Both the position numbers and the translations under genes were made by a program. Source: Istiophorus platypterus (taxonomy: Eukaryota > Chordata > Actinopteri > Istiophoriformes > Istiophoridae). From it: a DNA stretch of 64,000 nt. The DNA lies in contig CM029120.1 in the NCBI GenBank assembly GCA_016859345.1, positions 7,080,001-7,144,000 on the forward strand, in the 5' to 3' direction. Under the pieces are notes generated by a model that made no database searches, was not told the origin of the DNA, and was given only the letters and a program-made list of their open reading frames with translations. Positions 36,566 to 49,000 of the stretch are shown here, piece after piece. Position 1 is the stretch's first letter. The number at the start of each line of letters is the position of its first letter.

Positions 36566-37616
36566 ACCGACTATCTCATGAATGAGAGACCCTAGTGAAA
36601 TTATTCAGGAAGAAGCGATCAGGCTGGCTGCCCCAGAGAAAGAGAACAAATGGCTTTTTATGATCTAAAGTTTTAAACTATGCACACACATCCCTCTGTC
36701 TACACACTATTCAAGGCAAATATTGTTTTTCAAATCATGCCTCTCACATAATTCATCCAACATGCGCAGTGAGACAGTCAGCCAGTAAAATACTGTAAGG
36801 GTTTACTGCGAGGGTAACAAAATTCTTATCTTCACCACAACACTGGATTCTTTTACTTTAAATTCAATTTGATTTAAACTCTTATAAAGCATGTGGCCCG
36901 AGCCTAACTGCACCATGGAAAAATTACAGAAGTTATTTTCTTTTTCGATGAGCAATGAAGGCACGCAGAACTTCAGCAGTGAGCCCTATAATGAGCTTTT
37001 CATTTTGAATAAGAACAGCTATGGAACAACAAGAGCTTCAGACAAGCTATAAAAATGTGGGATTTACAGCATATATTTGGCAGGAAAATGCCATTACCAC
37101 TTTGACCCCCTTGGATAAGAAAAAGCAGAACTGCTTCCACCCCTACAACCTCAACACCAGTAAAACATGTAGACTGGGCAGACTGTGTACAACCAGCACA
37201 GAGGGTAAGTATTTGGTTTATGGATATGTTGAATGAGAGGAGAAGTTTTTTAGTGACATAGTGTGTAGAAACAGTGGTCCTTTTTTGTTTCTCCAAGGGG
37301 AGCATTGACTAAAATATTAATTTTGTTGGTATTGCGCAAGCCCTGCATTTCCTGAATACATTATACCTACTGGCAAAATGTGTTTTGTGAAGGGGAGCCA
37401 GTGAGTTTAGCTTCAGCACAAGAAGAAAAAAGGCCAAGAGGACGACTGGTGCATCCAAGAACAAACATTATTTTGAGACCCCCAGATATTGAAGTACTAT
37501 AAACATGTGGCTAGATTTTCATTAAATATAATCACAGAGAAGCATATTCACCCAGAAATGAAGAGCCATAACTGTAACATCATCCTTGTTTTCAGAGGAA
37601 TTATACCTAGTAGATA
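36566..37616. other. Intergenic between plekhh1 and slc25a21, nothing certain
   Basis: A plus-strand open stretch at 37021-37204 ends in a consensus donor (AGAGG|GTAAGTATT), but the peptide is unknown to me and no acceptor or partner exon is clear. Confidence 0.35.
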
Positions 37617-38005
37617 AATACAGATTCTTAAGTAAAAGTAGTAATAGTGCACTGTAATAATACTTTATTACAAGTCCGGCATTCACAATGTCAATGACAT
37701 AAAAGTATAAGCAAAATGAGCGTAGATATATCAGCTCAACTGATGCAGTGCTACTAAATCTCTTATGTTGTTTTATATGTTACAAATCCTATTCTAGAGG
37801 CAGATATGTTTGTAAAAACTTAATCCGAAACTCAGCCAGTAACTATAGCTTTTAAAATAAATGCAATGGAGTAAGAACTACAATATTTCCCTCTTGAATG
37901 TATGAAGCAGAAGCGTAGTGTAGCGTAAAATAGATGATCTCAAGCAAAGTTCAAGTTCTTTAAATTTGATTGGGGTACAGTGCTTGAGTGAATGGATTTA
38001 CTCTC
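37617..38005 (-). repeat. Fish interspersed repeat, 'tactcaagta' family, copy 3 (inverted)
   Basis: Reads as the reverse complement of the other two copies: cttaagtaaaagtagtaata, ttacaagtccggcattcaca, aataaatgcaatggagtaag, caatatttccctcttgaatg, then gtacagtgcttgagtgaatg. It lies just before the plekhh1 3' end. Confidence 0.65.
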
Positions 38006-38108
38006 CAGAACTGTGAAGTGTTAAAACAGATTGAGTTAAGATGCAAGGAAAAGTAGGAAAGAGGACGAAAAGCAAATTAAAAAAACAATCAAACAGAGGA
38101 TCGTACCA

Positions 38109-39820
38109 TTTATTTTTATCACCACACACACGTACAGTACAGGCAACGCAAAGACGCCATCTTTCAAACATTTTCTAACACATTCTAGTACAGGTAAGGT
38201 AACAGACAATACTCTGCTCTTAAATTACTCTGCTGCATAAAGGAAACTTTTTTCATACAAATGTGTAATTTCCTTTGAAGCAAAAGCCAAAAAAAAAAAA
38301 AAAAAGAAGTCAGAAACAAAATAAATAACTACAATGGGCACGAGCACGACAGTGGTTTGATCCAAAACAGTTCAAGTCATTAAAAAAATTTTTGGTAGCT
38401 CTTTTTAATACTTGTCTTCTCCTTTGTTTTGTTCAACTGTTGGTTATTTAAACACCGACTGACCCGATTATGATCACGCTGCGAGTCTTCAGGTTTTCGG
38501 AGAGAATGAACATAAAAACACACAACTCTGCTGAAATTTTACAGAACCATTAGACATACTGAATAGTATTGTTAGATACTTTTTCCATCCCATTGCCTTA
38601 TTGAGTACCAGAAACATTACATTAGTAGGTGATGTGGGCAAAAATGATTCACATCCTGAATTTTCATTCATTTTTAATTTTTTAAATTTTTATCTATTTT
38701 TTTTTTGGCTGCTTTATGCTAGATAAGGGAGATAATTAATAACTTTCCCATTAAAAAAATATTAAAGGATTATCAAAGGTTCCTTAATACGACCTAAATT
38801 TCTTTCGGAGGAAAAAGCAAATACTCCCAAATTTATAAGGAAAATCATAATGTACTCAGTTAGAGGTGATACCTGGATTGGTCAATGGATAAAAAATTAA
38901 TCTGCAATTATTATTATTATTCATTTACTGTTAAACTAATCTTTTAAAGATAAATGCCATAAATTCACTGGTTACAACAACTCAAATGTGAATATTTCCT
39001 TTTTCTTTTTAAGATTTTCCATGAGGTTGAATTCATTATCTTTGGGCTATTGGGCTGTTTGAATGAATCCAAACCTTATGGACATTCTATTACTATTTTC
39101 TGATATTTTATGGAGAAGAGGAGTCACGTATTGAATGAAAAAATAATAATTACATTAATTGATCAAAATAAGTGTTAGTTGCAGCCCTAAATTAGATTAA
39201 ACTATAGATGCGGATTATATCAAATTAAGACACTAAAATCTACGAATCTGTAGTTTTACATACCCTACCAGTCCCTTTCTAATTGCACAATACCTCTTGA
39301 ATGTATTTAAATTCTGGTTTATTGATAAGAATGTGTGAAAATTTAATGTTAAACAATTACAGTGACACACAACACTGTATTTCAGCCAGCTAGGCTTGTT
39401 GGTTTGTTTATTATTTTTTGTTTTGTTATTTGTGAGAGAAAAGAGTCTGAGATCTGAGGAAGGCTGGAAAATGGAGGAAGTGTGACCAAGTGTCAAATGG
39501 TAATAACGTCCATTTTCAACAGTGAATTTGAACGTGACTTTACACCCAATTTGAGCAGAGTTGAAACACTCTTTTGTTGTGGAAATAAATAGTCTAATAA
39601 GACTGAACCTTTTCTAAACATTCCTAAATCTAAATCTTCATTATTTTTTTCAAGAAGCTTAAAAAAAAAAACAAAACTCTCCTAGTACCTGTTCTGTAAG
39701 AATGAAAAAACCTGGACATGCAACCCAACGCACTCCAGATGAATGCGGACTAAGGGTGACTGTTGTCCCCGAGCCTCCGAGTAGTCCAACAGTCTTGGCT
39801 GTTCTTGTCGCTTGCAGGAT
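38109..39820 (-). other. plekhh1: plekhh1 3' UTR region with candidate polyadenylation signals
   Basis: Downstream of the stop codon on the minus strand, AATAAA occurs at 39407-39412, 39318-39323 and 38109-38114. Which is used cannot be decided from sequence. If the most distal is used, the UTR carries a copy of an interspersed AT-rich repeat (38.88-39.19 kb). Confidence 0.35.
38880..39195 (-). repeat. AT-rich interspersed repeat, inverted copy
   Basis: Ends at gttagttgcagccctaa, the reverse complement of the ttagggctgcaact start seen elsewhere, and includes ttttctgatattttatggag. It lies inside the likely plekhh1 3' UTR region. Confidence 0.55.
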
Positions 39821-39973
39821 TCACAGTAGTGTGGGGCCCTTGGTGGTGTAGTTCATGGCGGGGAAGTGCCTGCTGTCCACGTCCCAGTGGCCGAGGGGCT
39901 GGTGCGAGGCAGGCGGGAGGGTGGGGTTCCAGTGGTTAATGTAGCTGGCCATGAGCAGAGTCAGCTCCAGAAT
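39821..39973 (-). CDS. plekhh1: plekhh1 last coding exon (visible exon 28)
   Basis: Fifty residues, ILELTLLMASYINHWNPT to YTTKGPTLL, then TGA. The C-terminus matches human PLEKHH1 (MASYMNHCTTT...CATKGPTLL), which fixes the end of the gene. Acceptor TCGTGCCAG. Confidence 0.95.
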   Translation of the reverse strand: MLELTLLMASYINHWNPTLPPASHQPLGHWDVDSRHFPAMNYTTKGPTLL

Positions 39974-42200
39974 CTGGCACGAGAGCAGAAACAGGGCAGA
40001 CCGGATCGGGGATTAATGGCTTTCACATTACGATAGGATCGGGTTTCATTGGATTCTGGGGAGCTGGAGACTCGGTGCTTTTCACTGAGGATCTGAAAAC
40101 CTGAGAAACCCAACCCATCTGTGATCGAGAGCAAAGTTACTCTAATTAGCTCCACCTACAGTAGTAATAGAACCCTGTGTTAAAGCTCCGCAGAGATTCT
40201 GCGCGTAAAATAAGACAAACAACCTGTTTTCCCCATCAGCCCTTGGTTGTGTAAAAAGGGTAAGTCTGGGCCTCGCTATTCCCTCCTTTATCTTCATAGC
40301 TCCCTCGTAGCACTTCAACACCTTGAACACTCAATCCGTCCACCCACATTTCCTTTACGCCTCGGCTGCTGTCGCTTCAGATCGTTTCACAAAATGACGA
40401 GTGACAACCTCACACGTGGAGGCAGAGCAGAGACTTGGCTCCGCTCTCCTGAACACCCACAAATCCGTCAGACCCAGGATTTGCACCGATGCGCGGGGGA
40501 GGCCTACCTTTGGTTTAGCCATCGCAAAGACCAGCTTCTCCACGCTCTTCTTCCCGACTCCTGGCTCCCTCTGCTGGCTCGTGACCAGCATGAAATCGTC
40601 ACGGCAGCCACCGAAGGTAATCACCGACTGGTAGGAGCACGTGACCAGCGTGTGCTGAGAAATGAAAGCGCTGCCAGTGTGAAATGTGCAGTAAAACTGA
40701 TACAAACATGGAAAATGTTAAGAATTTATTGCTGATCCCAGAATAGATCTTGGAATTCATCCGGGAAATCTTTTTGGTTTCTGCTTTTTCGAGGGGCAAA
40801 TTGAGTGTAAAGAAGCGTGACATTTCTAGCAACTTATTGTGATTTTCACTTTGCTTTTTTTTTTTTCTTTCCCTCCCTCTGACCGTTGGGATCACATGAG
40901 CGATGCTGCCCGCCAGACCAAGAGTGAAACGGTTCAACATGGGCTGCTGAAAATTACAGAGCTCAGTTTTAACATCGTTTACATGTTGGAACTGCTATCA
41001 GGGTCAAGAATGTCAAACCGGAGGCTGGCTATTTTATTTTCCTTTGGGTTTCTGGTGTTTGAAACACCACAGAAAAAAATCATTCCAGACCAGTGGGTCA
41101 ACAAAACTTTAAAGCTGTGGCCTATCCAGCTGAGCACTGCAGTTAAAAGTAAGTCAAAAGGAATCTCACTTTTCGAACTCTAAAACTAAAGCAAATGGAA
41201 ATGTCAAAAAGAACAGACCTTCTTAATTCTGAAATTTAAATGTTATGTCATTTTCAAAACTTTATGTAACATCATGTTACAGAAGTGGTTGGCGTCGATG
41301 CCGGCATTGGCTCCGCTCATTTTGAAACTCACCATCGTGTAGTCAAGCACGCAGAGTCCGTCCTCGTTGACCGCCAGCCACACCTGGCTCTGCTCAACAG
41401 GTGAGGGGGGGACAGGCTGTGAACGAAGGTGAAACAAAGGCTCGCGTTACAGATGCAGGTCACACCAGCAAACGCCGGGCCCTTCCTCTCTGGGTCTGTT
41501 TTTTTTTACCTTGGCACTGAAGAGTTTGGCTCCAAACAGGGGCCATTTCCGAGCCACAGTTAGGTATATTCTCACGCACTCGGATGCACTGCACCCACGT
41601 AGCATAGACCACTTAGTGGCCAGACGCTCAGTAAGATCTCTGCAAGAGGGAAAAGGAAGGTTGGTGGGTCTGATTATTTGCATCCGCATTATTTAGGGTG
41701 AATTCATGACACAAACACCCTAAAGAGCTGCTGTCTGATCTGACCTGGTCTGACATACATGCAGATGGACAAGTTGCACAGACCAATGTAAGTGACGCCC
41801 CCACGACGTTTGTCAGACTTTGTTTTTGCAAACAAATCTGTGTGAGGACGTCAGGTTCTCGGGCCCCAGATAAGATAATGTAGAGTAATGTAATTCCTTT
41901 GGACCGCAGCGGTGTTTGCTTTACCTGAGCTGCTCTGAGCTGCAGTCCTGTTTGTAGCGTTTGGGGTAGAAGCGCTCCAGGGCCTGCAGGAGTATCAGCT
42001 GAGATTTAGGCTGAGGGGAGCCGGCAGGAGGGGAGGCAGCCGGTCGCTCCAAATCACCATGTTCCACCTGGAATGAGGAAAAAGAACCGATGAAGACAGG
42101 GGGTGAGGAAGAGAAAGCTGGTGTTAGAACACAAATTCTGAATAAGCTGAAGTTAAAATTATACGGTTTTGTTTTAGTCCAATAAGTCTGATTTCAAATT

Positions 42201-42258
<58 letters not shown>

Positions 42259-45200
42259 ATATACTAAACCTAAATTTGTATCTTGACCTGATCGTTACAG
42301 ACCTGTGCCATGAGGGCAGCCACCTCGAGAGCCAACTCTTTGTTGACGGGGAAGTGGCCTTGCTGAACTTCATCATTCACCTGGTACGCCAGCAGGAGGC
42401 GCTCTCGCTCTGTCTCTCCTTTCACCTGAGCTCTGAAACACAGCCTGAACGTGCACAAGACGGGACGGGGGAAAAAATAAAAAATAAAATAAAATGAAAT
42501 TTAAAAAAAAAAATTGGAAAAAGCTGTCGTAGAACTTGATTTCCTGGTCAAGGCTGGAATTATGCACACTTCGCTTCATTTCAAAACGTGAAAATTGCAG
42601 AGCGTGTATCATATCACCAGCTTTTACTGTGTGGTCTGTGTTTTTCTTTAAAAAGACTTTTCTTTGGACAGATTTTTATAACCGCATAATCAAAGATGTC
42701 ATGGCAACCGTGTGCTTCTGTGTGCGAGTTGGAACCCGCTTGCGTCCTGAAAAGCCCGGATCTGACAAAAGAAATCCTACCTGCTCTTGTAGGTAAGCCG
42801 AACGATCCGCGTGCCCTCGTTTTTCCCAGGGTGTAGCTCCTTCAGGGCCTGTTCCCACTTGGAGATGACATCGCAGATCTGCCAAAAGGCATACGGGTCA
42901 GCCTCAAGTCATAAGACATATGGAAGCTCCTACATCATTTCCGGTTCTGTCGGCTGACTGCATCGGCTATAGCCAGAGACAAAGGCACTTGTCTTTCCAA
43001 AAACGTTAGATGTCCTGTGTGAGCCCGGGAGGACTTTTAAATGTAGCCGATTCACTGTCTTTGATGGGCTGGTTAAACCCGATGGAACAGTTTCAGCAAC
43101 CATAATGAAAATAAAGTGGAAGCACCACTTTTATCATTGACGGGGTGGAATTAAATTACAGTTTATGCTGGAATACGTCTACGTCTGAAAATCAAAAAAG
43201 GCACAAAAAGTCTGCTCAGCCTCAGATTGTCAAAACAGTCCTCAACAACTCCCCGCTGATTTTTTCCCTAAATTATTAGGTAACATGAGACTAATGATTT
43301 GTCTAGATACACCACAGAAGGCCAAAAGCCTCAGTAGTGTTTGGAGGGGGTTTCTTCCATCCACTTATGTCCAGCGACCCGCGTTCCCACCTTGGCGGAC
43401 GGCTGCAGGCAGTGCTCCAGGTCTTTGCCAGACGGATCATCAGTGAAGAGGGCAAAACCAGACAGCTGAGGCTTCCTCATGCAAATCCTCTGGTTCAGCG
43501 TGTTGAGGAACTCTTCGACCGTCGTGGAGCCATCGAAACCCACCACCTGCAGTGCACGAGAAAACAAAGGACGCGCACTGATGAAACAAAAGTAGTTTCA
43601 GAGCCTGCAGTTCCTGCAATATGGTCTAACATCTGCCTCCTATCGAGGAGGAAAGTAATAGTTCAGAACTGCAGATGGAGACTTGCTGTAATGACCAGTT
43701 GGGGCTTGTTTGTCAAAGCCGCTGCTGCTTTTACTGTCCTTCATTATAGGTGGTGCAAAACTGATCTGGCAATAACGACCGTGCATGTTATTAATCAGGG
43801 TATTTGTAGCAACATTTTCACTCGACACAAACACCCTGCATTGTTTTTTACCGTAGTGCTATTTTTTATTTTTAGTCCCCAGCAAGACGAGACAAGATGA
43901 CCAGTCCCTCTGTGGCTATGTGTTACCTGATAGGTGTTGTTCATGAAGTGGACTGGGATGCTGAATGGCAGCGAATGGTGGTAGGGGTTCCTCAGCAGGA
44001 TGGAGACGATCTCCATACGGGAAGGCTTTGCCTCCCGCTCTCCGTTCTGCAGCGTTCTCTCCACGGACCTCTGACAGTACACCGCATATTTCCCCACCTC
44101 GCTCCTGTGTGGGGGAAATAAAAAAAAAAACAAAACAAAAAAAAAACAAAACGAGATAGAGATGTAAATGATAGGCTAAAAAAACAACTTCCTCAGAACA
44201 GGTTTTGGGTACTTTGGGGTTTTTCTGCCATATTGTGTGGGATCGGCGGTGGGCTAGGGGCTCGAGCCGGTTCACCTCGGGTCGGCGTTGCGTTGTAGGT
44301 ACTGTCTCAGGTACCAGAGGAAATGTTGCTGAGGAAGGAACAGGGCCACGCACAGGGACAGCAGCTGCCAGCACTACGGGAGGAGGTGGTAAAAAAGGAG
44401 AAATACAGGGTAACTGGACAGCCCAGAGACCGGAAACGCTCTGCCTCACATTATCAGAGTGACCATAAAAAGAAAAAATAAAGCAAATGTATAATCCAAG
44501 TGTATAACCACTTTTTCCTGCTCTCTCTTCCACCACTTTTGATTTACCCTGCATCTGTTTTGTCTTTAGTGGGCACCAGCCTGACCTGCGTGAGGGAGTA
44601 GTTGTGCGGCGTCCGGTGGTTGGTCTGCTTGATGAGCTGGCAGTACATTTCATTCTGCAGCTCCGGGTGGGTCAGGCACACTTGCAGAGCGTTCTGGGCC
44701 AGCGACGTGTGGTAGTCGACGGACGGGGACTCGACCAGCACGTTGATGAAGAGTTGACAGGACTGCAAAGAAAAGGAAAGACGCTTTCACTGCAGAGGGT
44801 GGTACGGAATCCCGAACAGCTACCAGCAGGTGGAGGCAGAGGCACACCGGAAACTCCGGACTTAGCGGACGCAACACGTTGCCAACGAAATCACCAGTGA
44901 AATAAACAGAACACTGGGCGATGACAATAATCAGGTCAGAAAAACAAAACAAAAATCTGTAAAAACATCTGTAAAAACAACGAAAATATCACGGCATGGT
45001 GGTCAGTAAGTGCCTCAGTGTGAGGAGAAAAAACAGGGAACCTATTTTTTTCTCATTCACTGCAGTGGTCGAAGACGAACAACTGACTTAACAGTTTTCA
45101 TCGGTCTTGGATTAATAGTCCAAAGACATGAAGCAGAGCCCAGGCTTAACAAGCATGTCGCCTCCATTCATTCTTTTTTTTTGGTGCTTTTTTTTCCCCT

Positions 45201-45956
45201 CTTTTTTAAAGAACTGATCCATTCACCCTTCAATCCCACATGCCTACTGCAGCTGATGGGGCTCGCGAAGCGTGAGTCAGGCAAGCGGGGGGCTCCTGGG
45301 TGGGCGCACCAAAGGGCTATGGAGTTGAAAGGAGAGGAAAAGGATCCGGCGTCTTTCTACGAGGTCCCTGTTTTGCTCTGATCCCATTTCTTCCCCCCCC
45401 TCAACCTGTGGCTTCCGTATCCATTGCTGCCGCTTTCTGAAGGCCCTGACCTCCCATCTCCCCTCTTTAAAGAGGGCTCCTTTCACACTGGTGGTAAACC
45501 AGAGGAATGGTTAGCCTCAATCAGAGCAGATAATCAAGGCCATTATCTCGCTTCCACACTTTTAATGAGCTGGGGCCCTCATCCTTGAGCCTTTGATCTA
45601 GTTTAGAGGCGGGAGCGAAGAGAAGAAGAGGGTCACAGAGCGCATCCAGGAGTAGGAGGGCATTGGGGGGGGGGCAAACTTGAGTAGGATGGGTGACGTC
45701 TTGAACAGAAAGAGAGAGGGATTTGAAGGGTAGGATGAAAGGAAGAGGAGAATCAAAAGTAAGTGGGACGGAACAGAGGTCCGTGAGGACTGAGAGGTGG
45801 AGAGACTGACCTTGAAAAGCTTGAGAGCTTCTGTCTGCAGAGCTTCAGAGGGCAGAGTGGTGAGAGGCGAGCGGAGGCCCTCCTTACAAAAGCTCAAGGC
45901 CTCACTCCTCCACAAGGCAGATTCTGGGAAAAGAAAAAGGAAGTGCACATGCACAT

Positions 45957-46006
<50 letters not shown>

Positions 46007-49000
46007 ATAAACCCACACAAACACATGCACGCAGACAAACATAAAGATTGAGTTTCAAAGCCGTAATGAGTCAGCAGCTGACAAAAACTTGCACACAGCG
46101 CTCCGGCTGTAAACACTGTCTGCAGTGTGGATTAAGGCTGTCAGACACCGTGGATCAAAATAACACGTAGCATGCTACTGAGGAAATTTGTATCCGCTTA
46201 TAGAGAGACTTAGCAAGCCTCAAGCCCTCCACCTAATGCATGCGTTGAAAATATATTTTTTCTGTGTTGTCAATGAAGAATACAGGGCGACGTCTCTCGC
46301 ACTGCACAGTGCTGGGATCCTGATGAGATAATTATAGTAGCAGACTTGGCGACACGAGCTCTCTACAGTCTGCTATTTATACAAAAGTTGTCTTTGTGAG
46401 GTAATTTGATTCTATAAGTTACCTCTAATTTACTTAGGAGAGCGAGGGAGGATGTTAGAATTAACCAGCTCTCTTTCGTTTTAGTGCTACAGAGTTCGGG
46501 CCGTTTGGAGAAAAGTCAAACCAAATTCAAAGCTGAGTCTCTATCTCTCAGCGTCTTCTAATAAACCGGGATCGTCATAATTCTTATACATGTAAAAACA
46601 ACACACAACGTCCCGATGGCGTCAGGTTTAAGATACCGACTGTGTAAGCCGACATCAAAAATGCAAAAAAAAAAAAAGAAAAAGTAAAAACGAAGACTAA
46701 ACTCAACAACGAATCAGCGATGACTTTATGAGACGCCGACGGAGCTTCTTTGCTGTCGGGTATCCATTCCTCACCTGGGTCTCCCTCGGCGTCGAGGAGT
46801 TCGCCGATGAGCTGCTCGCACTCGGTGCCCACCTTGAAGGTTGCGCTGCTGCCGGCGGCTACGGTCAGGTGATACAACCACGTGTCCTGCGCAGGGCAAA
46901 ACATTCTCATTCACACACAACCAGAGATCCGGAAAAAATTTAATTTAGGCTTGAATTCGGTCCTGCATGGCGAACCACGGTTCGGCATCTGTTAAGACAC
47001 TTCCGGGCTCCCGTACCTTCTCCTGCTTGGTGCCGATGAGCAGGTACGTAGGACTCTGGTCTCTGGGCTGGACCACTAAGGTGCAGTGGGAGGAGAGGAA
47101 ACCTCGGCCGCCTGCTTCATAGTCCTCATCTGAATCACAGGAGCGGTCCACTTCCTGCACCGATGCCTCCCGCATCTGCAGCTGGCCCAGAGGCAACTGA
47201 AAAAAAAACACAACCAAAATTGGTAAATATCCGTACAGAAAAAAGTGTGTTGAATTAAAGAAACATATTGAATCAACAGCTGTAATCAACTATCCTTTAT
47301 TTGTCAAAGGTCTATTATTCGGTACAGATTGAGACAACAGCTAAGGAGCATGTTCTCACAAGGCCTTTTTGGAGATGGGTCTTAATAATAGCTAACAAAA
47401 ACACAAAATTAAAAGCAGGTGAGAGCATGTTCCGCGTAAGGACTTGTTTTGTGAACCTTGTCTTCCTGGTTGCGATAGTAGTAGAAGACTTTTCCAACCA
47501 AAGAACACCACACCAGCTTCGAGTGTCCGTGTTTGACCTGAAACCAGAGAGACAACAGCGGAAAAAGTATTGGAAAACTTTCAGGACAATCTCCTAAGAC
47601 TAGCTGGCTATTTGTCAAAAGAGCTGTAATATGAGGCTTTTTATATTTGTGTGTGTGTGTGTGTGTGTGTACTCTTTGAAAGTCACACCCCAACATTTTT
47701 CTAAACAGCTTAACAGATGTTAGTCAGGGAATTTCTGATTCTACATCTGACGAGCAGATGTCCATCCCATGAGAGTACAGACGGTGTGGGTGTGCAAACT
47801 GTTAAAAACCTAATTCAGTGACTTCAACAACAATTTTAAATTCCAAACTGGCCTTTTGTTTGTTCCAAAAGCAAAATAACAACTGATTTGTACCAAATGA
47901 AAACGATCCATCAAACTCTGCTCCCCCTGCTTCATTTTTTTTATGCAGTAACGCAGTTGCATAATTATGCACCACTTTCTGAAACTGACAAACAAAAACA
48001 AAACAAAAGTGACGGTGTCACCGGAGGGTGACATCGGTGTGAGGCCAGCCGGGCATCCCTCAGCGGGGTCATCGGGGTTAACTATGCTGAGAGGCACGAG
48101 AGCCCCCCCCCCCGTCTGAAGCCGGATCATGTAGCGGGCGGATCAAAGACAACTATGCGGGAAGTAGATGGGGGGGGGCGATGTTGAGAGGACCTAGGCT
48201 CCATCGTCTCTGCTTAAGGCTGTCAGTCATCCGTCAGAGGCCCGTCGCTCACGCCCGTCAGATGCTGAAGTGTGTTGGCCAAGGGAAGGGGGGGGCAGAG
48301 AGGCTGAGGGGCAGGTGGTGGTTGGATGGGGGGTGGGGGGGCTTTAGCATTCCGGCAGCTCTGGATCCTACGGCCGTGTCCCAACGTGAAAATGGTTTTC
48401 AAGAATCTGCCTTAAGAGCACTCTGTCAAAGCCTCCCCAGCCCCGGCGGCAGACGCTCCTGAATCCGTCTGAGAGAAACCGTCGAGCCTGAAAAACGAGT
48501 CCGTGAATTTTCTGGCAGTAACCTACTCTGACATCTCCATATTATTGCGTTAAGTCGATAAATCATTTCTGTCTTATGAAAAGCAACAATGACTGAAATT
48601 CACTAGCTCCACCTAATTCCTTGCTATGGGATGTTCAATATGTACACTACTTCTACGTTTTTCTCTTAAACATCACCTTTTAAAACTGGCTTTAAATGGA
48701 CTTTAAATGGAGTTTACATCTCCTACACAATACCATGTAATTTTATATTTTTTATTCATTATTTTATCTTATTATCTGGTTTTAAATGTTACTGCATATA
48801 TGTACTGGTCTCTCATGTCCTTATTTAGGGCACTTTGTACCTATTAAGAAAGGTGGTATACAAATACACTTACACTTATCATCATTAATATTTTTATTGT
48901 ATGTATGAGGTGCTCCTCTTTGTTTTCGTTGATAGTAAACTGAACTATCTTTCAGTTTTTGACCGTTGTTCCGACAAAACAAGCAATTTTAAGATGTCAC

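Noticed and set aside
37021..37236. Open stretch followed by a consensus donor
   Set aside because: No credible acceptor, unknown peptide and no partner exon; kept only as a note.
40247..40735. 162-codon plus-strand open frame
   Set aside because: It is antisense to plekhh1 visible exon 27, whose minus-strand translation matches the FERM domain.
43337..43900. 187-codon plus-strand open frame
   Set aside because: Antisense to plekhh1 visible exon 21 and its intron.
43916..44653. 245-codon minus-strand open frame
   Set aside because: It is out of frame with plekhh1 visible exons 18-20 that it crosses and runs through their introns; the spliced frame is clearly the conserved one.
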